A stretch of 7,556 nucleotides of DNA from an uncultured Raoultella sp. (GTDB taxonomy: Bacteria; Pseudomonadota; Gammaproteobacteria; Enterobacterales; Enterobacteriaceae): positions 1-7,556 of the forward strand of contig CAAEVH010000005.1 of NCBI GenBank assembly GCA_900759445.1, read 5' to 3'. Below are positions 7,271-7,556 of the stretch, piece by piece. The notes under the pieces are model-generated. The model was given only the letters and a program-made list of their open reading frames with translations, was not told the DNA's origin and searched no databases. How positions within the stretch are numbered: position 1 is the first letter of the stretch; the number at the start of each line of letters is the position of its first letter. Position numbers and translations under genes: made by a program.

Positions 7271-7446
7271 ATGGGGCATTACAGATGGATGGGATGCTGG
7301 TGCTTTATGGGGTGATGGTGGTGGGGGAAGGATTACTCAGCGCGGTGCGCTTCGCCCTTCGGGTCGTTGCCTGCGGCAACGCTTTCTCGCTAACGCTCGA
7401 ATCGAACCTTAGTCGAAGCTTCTCATCCTTCCCGTCTGGGCAGAAT
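7271..7446 (-). repeat. tyrT-type (RtT) tandem repeat, full copy
   Basis: This 176-bp unit is the complete copy of a tandem repeat. Bases 7271-7380 match 7447-7556 at 102 of 110 positions by hand alignment, with no gaps. On the minus strand it carries the last 19 bases of tRNA-Tyr. From 7335 onward it holds three small hairpins with 3-base loops: GCGC-ggt-GCGC (7340-7350), CCC-ttc-GGG (7355-7363) and GTTGCC-tgc-GGCAAC (7366-7380). The unit length and tRNA tail agree with the approximately 178-bp repeats that follow the tRNA genes of the E. coli tyrT operon. No convincing protein is encoded; a short open frame on the plus strand (7285-7470) runs through the repeats and is judged spurious. Confidence 0.85.
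7271..7446 (-). ncRNA. RtT-like RNA from the tyrosine tRNA transcript
   Basis: In E. coli, processing of the primary tyrT transcript releases an approximately 171-nt RNA (RtT) from these repeats, reported to affect the stringent response. The repeat here has the right size, orientation and position, convergent to narGHJI as in E. coli. Whether it is released as an RNA in this organism cannot be seen from the sequence. The small protamine-like tpr frame described at this locus in E. coli is not recognisable: minus-strand frames here stop after about ten codons (for example the ATG at 7457, reading [10 protein letters not shown] then stop). Confidence 0.4.
7316..7334 (-). other. tRNA-Tyr 3'-end fragment in repeat copy 1
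   Basis: The minus strand reads AATCCTTCCCCCACCACCA, equal to the end of the T arm, acceptor strand, discriminator and CCA of enterobacterial tRNA-Tyr. The rest of the tRNA is absent: the preceding minus-strand bases (CGCTGAGT) do not form a T stem or anticodon arm. It is a remnant of repeat duplication and not a tRNA gene. Confidence 0.85.
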
Positions 7447-7556
7447 ATGAGGCATAACAGATGGATTTGATATAGGTGCTTTATGAGGTGATGGTGGTGG
7501 GGGAAGGATTACTCAGCGCGGTGCGCTTCGCCCTTCGGGTCGTTGCCTGCGGCAAC
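7447..7556 (-). repeat. tyrT-type (RtT) tandem repeat, second copy cut by the window edge
   Basis: These are the first 110 bases (plus-strand order) of the next repeat unit, cut at the window end. The eight differences from the full copy all lie in its first 40 bases (positions 4, 10, 21, 22, 26-28 and 40). The final 70 bases, with the tRNA tail and three hairpins, are identical. Further copies and the tyrosine tRNA genes should follow beyond the right edge on the minus strand. Confidence 0.85.
7492..7510 (-). other. tRNA-Tyr 3'-end fragment in repeat copy 2
   Basis: The same 19 bases of the tRNA-Tyr 3' end recur exactly 176 bases after the first fragment. The minus-strand sequence before it (7511-7556) is the repeat body and shows no anticodon arm, so this copy is also a fragment. 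Confidence 0.85.

Noticed and set aside
7285..7470. 61-residue frame on the plus strand downstream of narI
   Set aside because: It runs through the tRNA-derived repeat, has no Shine-Dalgarno or recognisable domain, and is better explained as chance.
7300..7556. CRISPR array or complete tRNA gene at the right end
   Set aside because: The repeat unit is 176 bp with near-identical content and no spacers. Only the last 19 bases of tRNA-Tyr are present in each copy.

Overview
This window carries the complete narGHJI operon for the membrane-bound respiratory nitrate reductase A of an enterobacterium. The proteins have the same lengths as the E. coli products (1247, 512, 236 and 225 residues) and, compared with remembered sequences, are nearly identical to those of E. 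coli and Salmonella. Scattered substitutions argue against E. coli K-12. A member of the Citrobacter/Salmonella/Escherichia group is likely, with Citrobacter the best guess, but the genus cannot be fixed from this window alone.

Layout. Bases 1-146 look like the 3' untranslated region of an upstream narK (its coding part lies outside the window). They end in a strong intrinsic terminator and probably contain the narK-derived small RNA NarS. Bases 147-486 are the narG control region. Its elements match the classical E. coli arrangement: NarL heptamers near -195 and -89, an IHF site near -120, and a perfect FNR site at -41.5 relative to an inferred start near 431. narG, narH, narJ and narI follow without gaps (487-7149), joined by ATGA, ATGA and TAATG overlaps, and a strong terminator sits at 7171-7195. 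Bases 7196-7556 hold a degenerate REP-like hairpin and a 176-bp tandem repeat (one full copy plus the first 110 bp of a second). On the minus strand each copy contains the last 19 bases of tRNA-Tyr. This is the tail of the convergent tyrosine tRNA operon (tyrTV with its RtT repeats), whose tRNA genes lie beyond the right edge.

How the parts work together. Under anoxia with nitrate, FNR, phosphorylated NarL and IHF would activate transcription. NarG (Mo-bisMGD plus FS0) and NarH (four Fe-S clusters) form the cytoplasmic catalytic unit. NarJ keeps NarG competent for cofactor insertion. NarI, a five-helix di-heme b protein, anchors the complex and oxidises quinol, releasing protons to the periplasm. 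NarS is thought to link narK expression to nitrite transport.

I found no undescribed system. The features most worth a second look are the NarS candidate, two mutually exclusive leader hairpins at the narG ribosome binding site, an 8-G run inside narI, and the tRNA-derived repeat at the right end.
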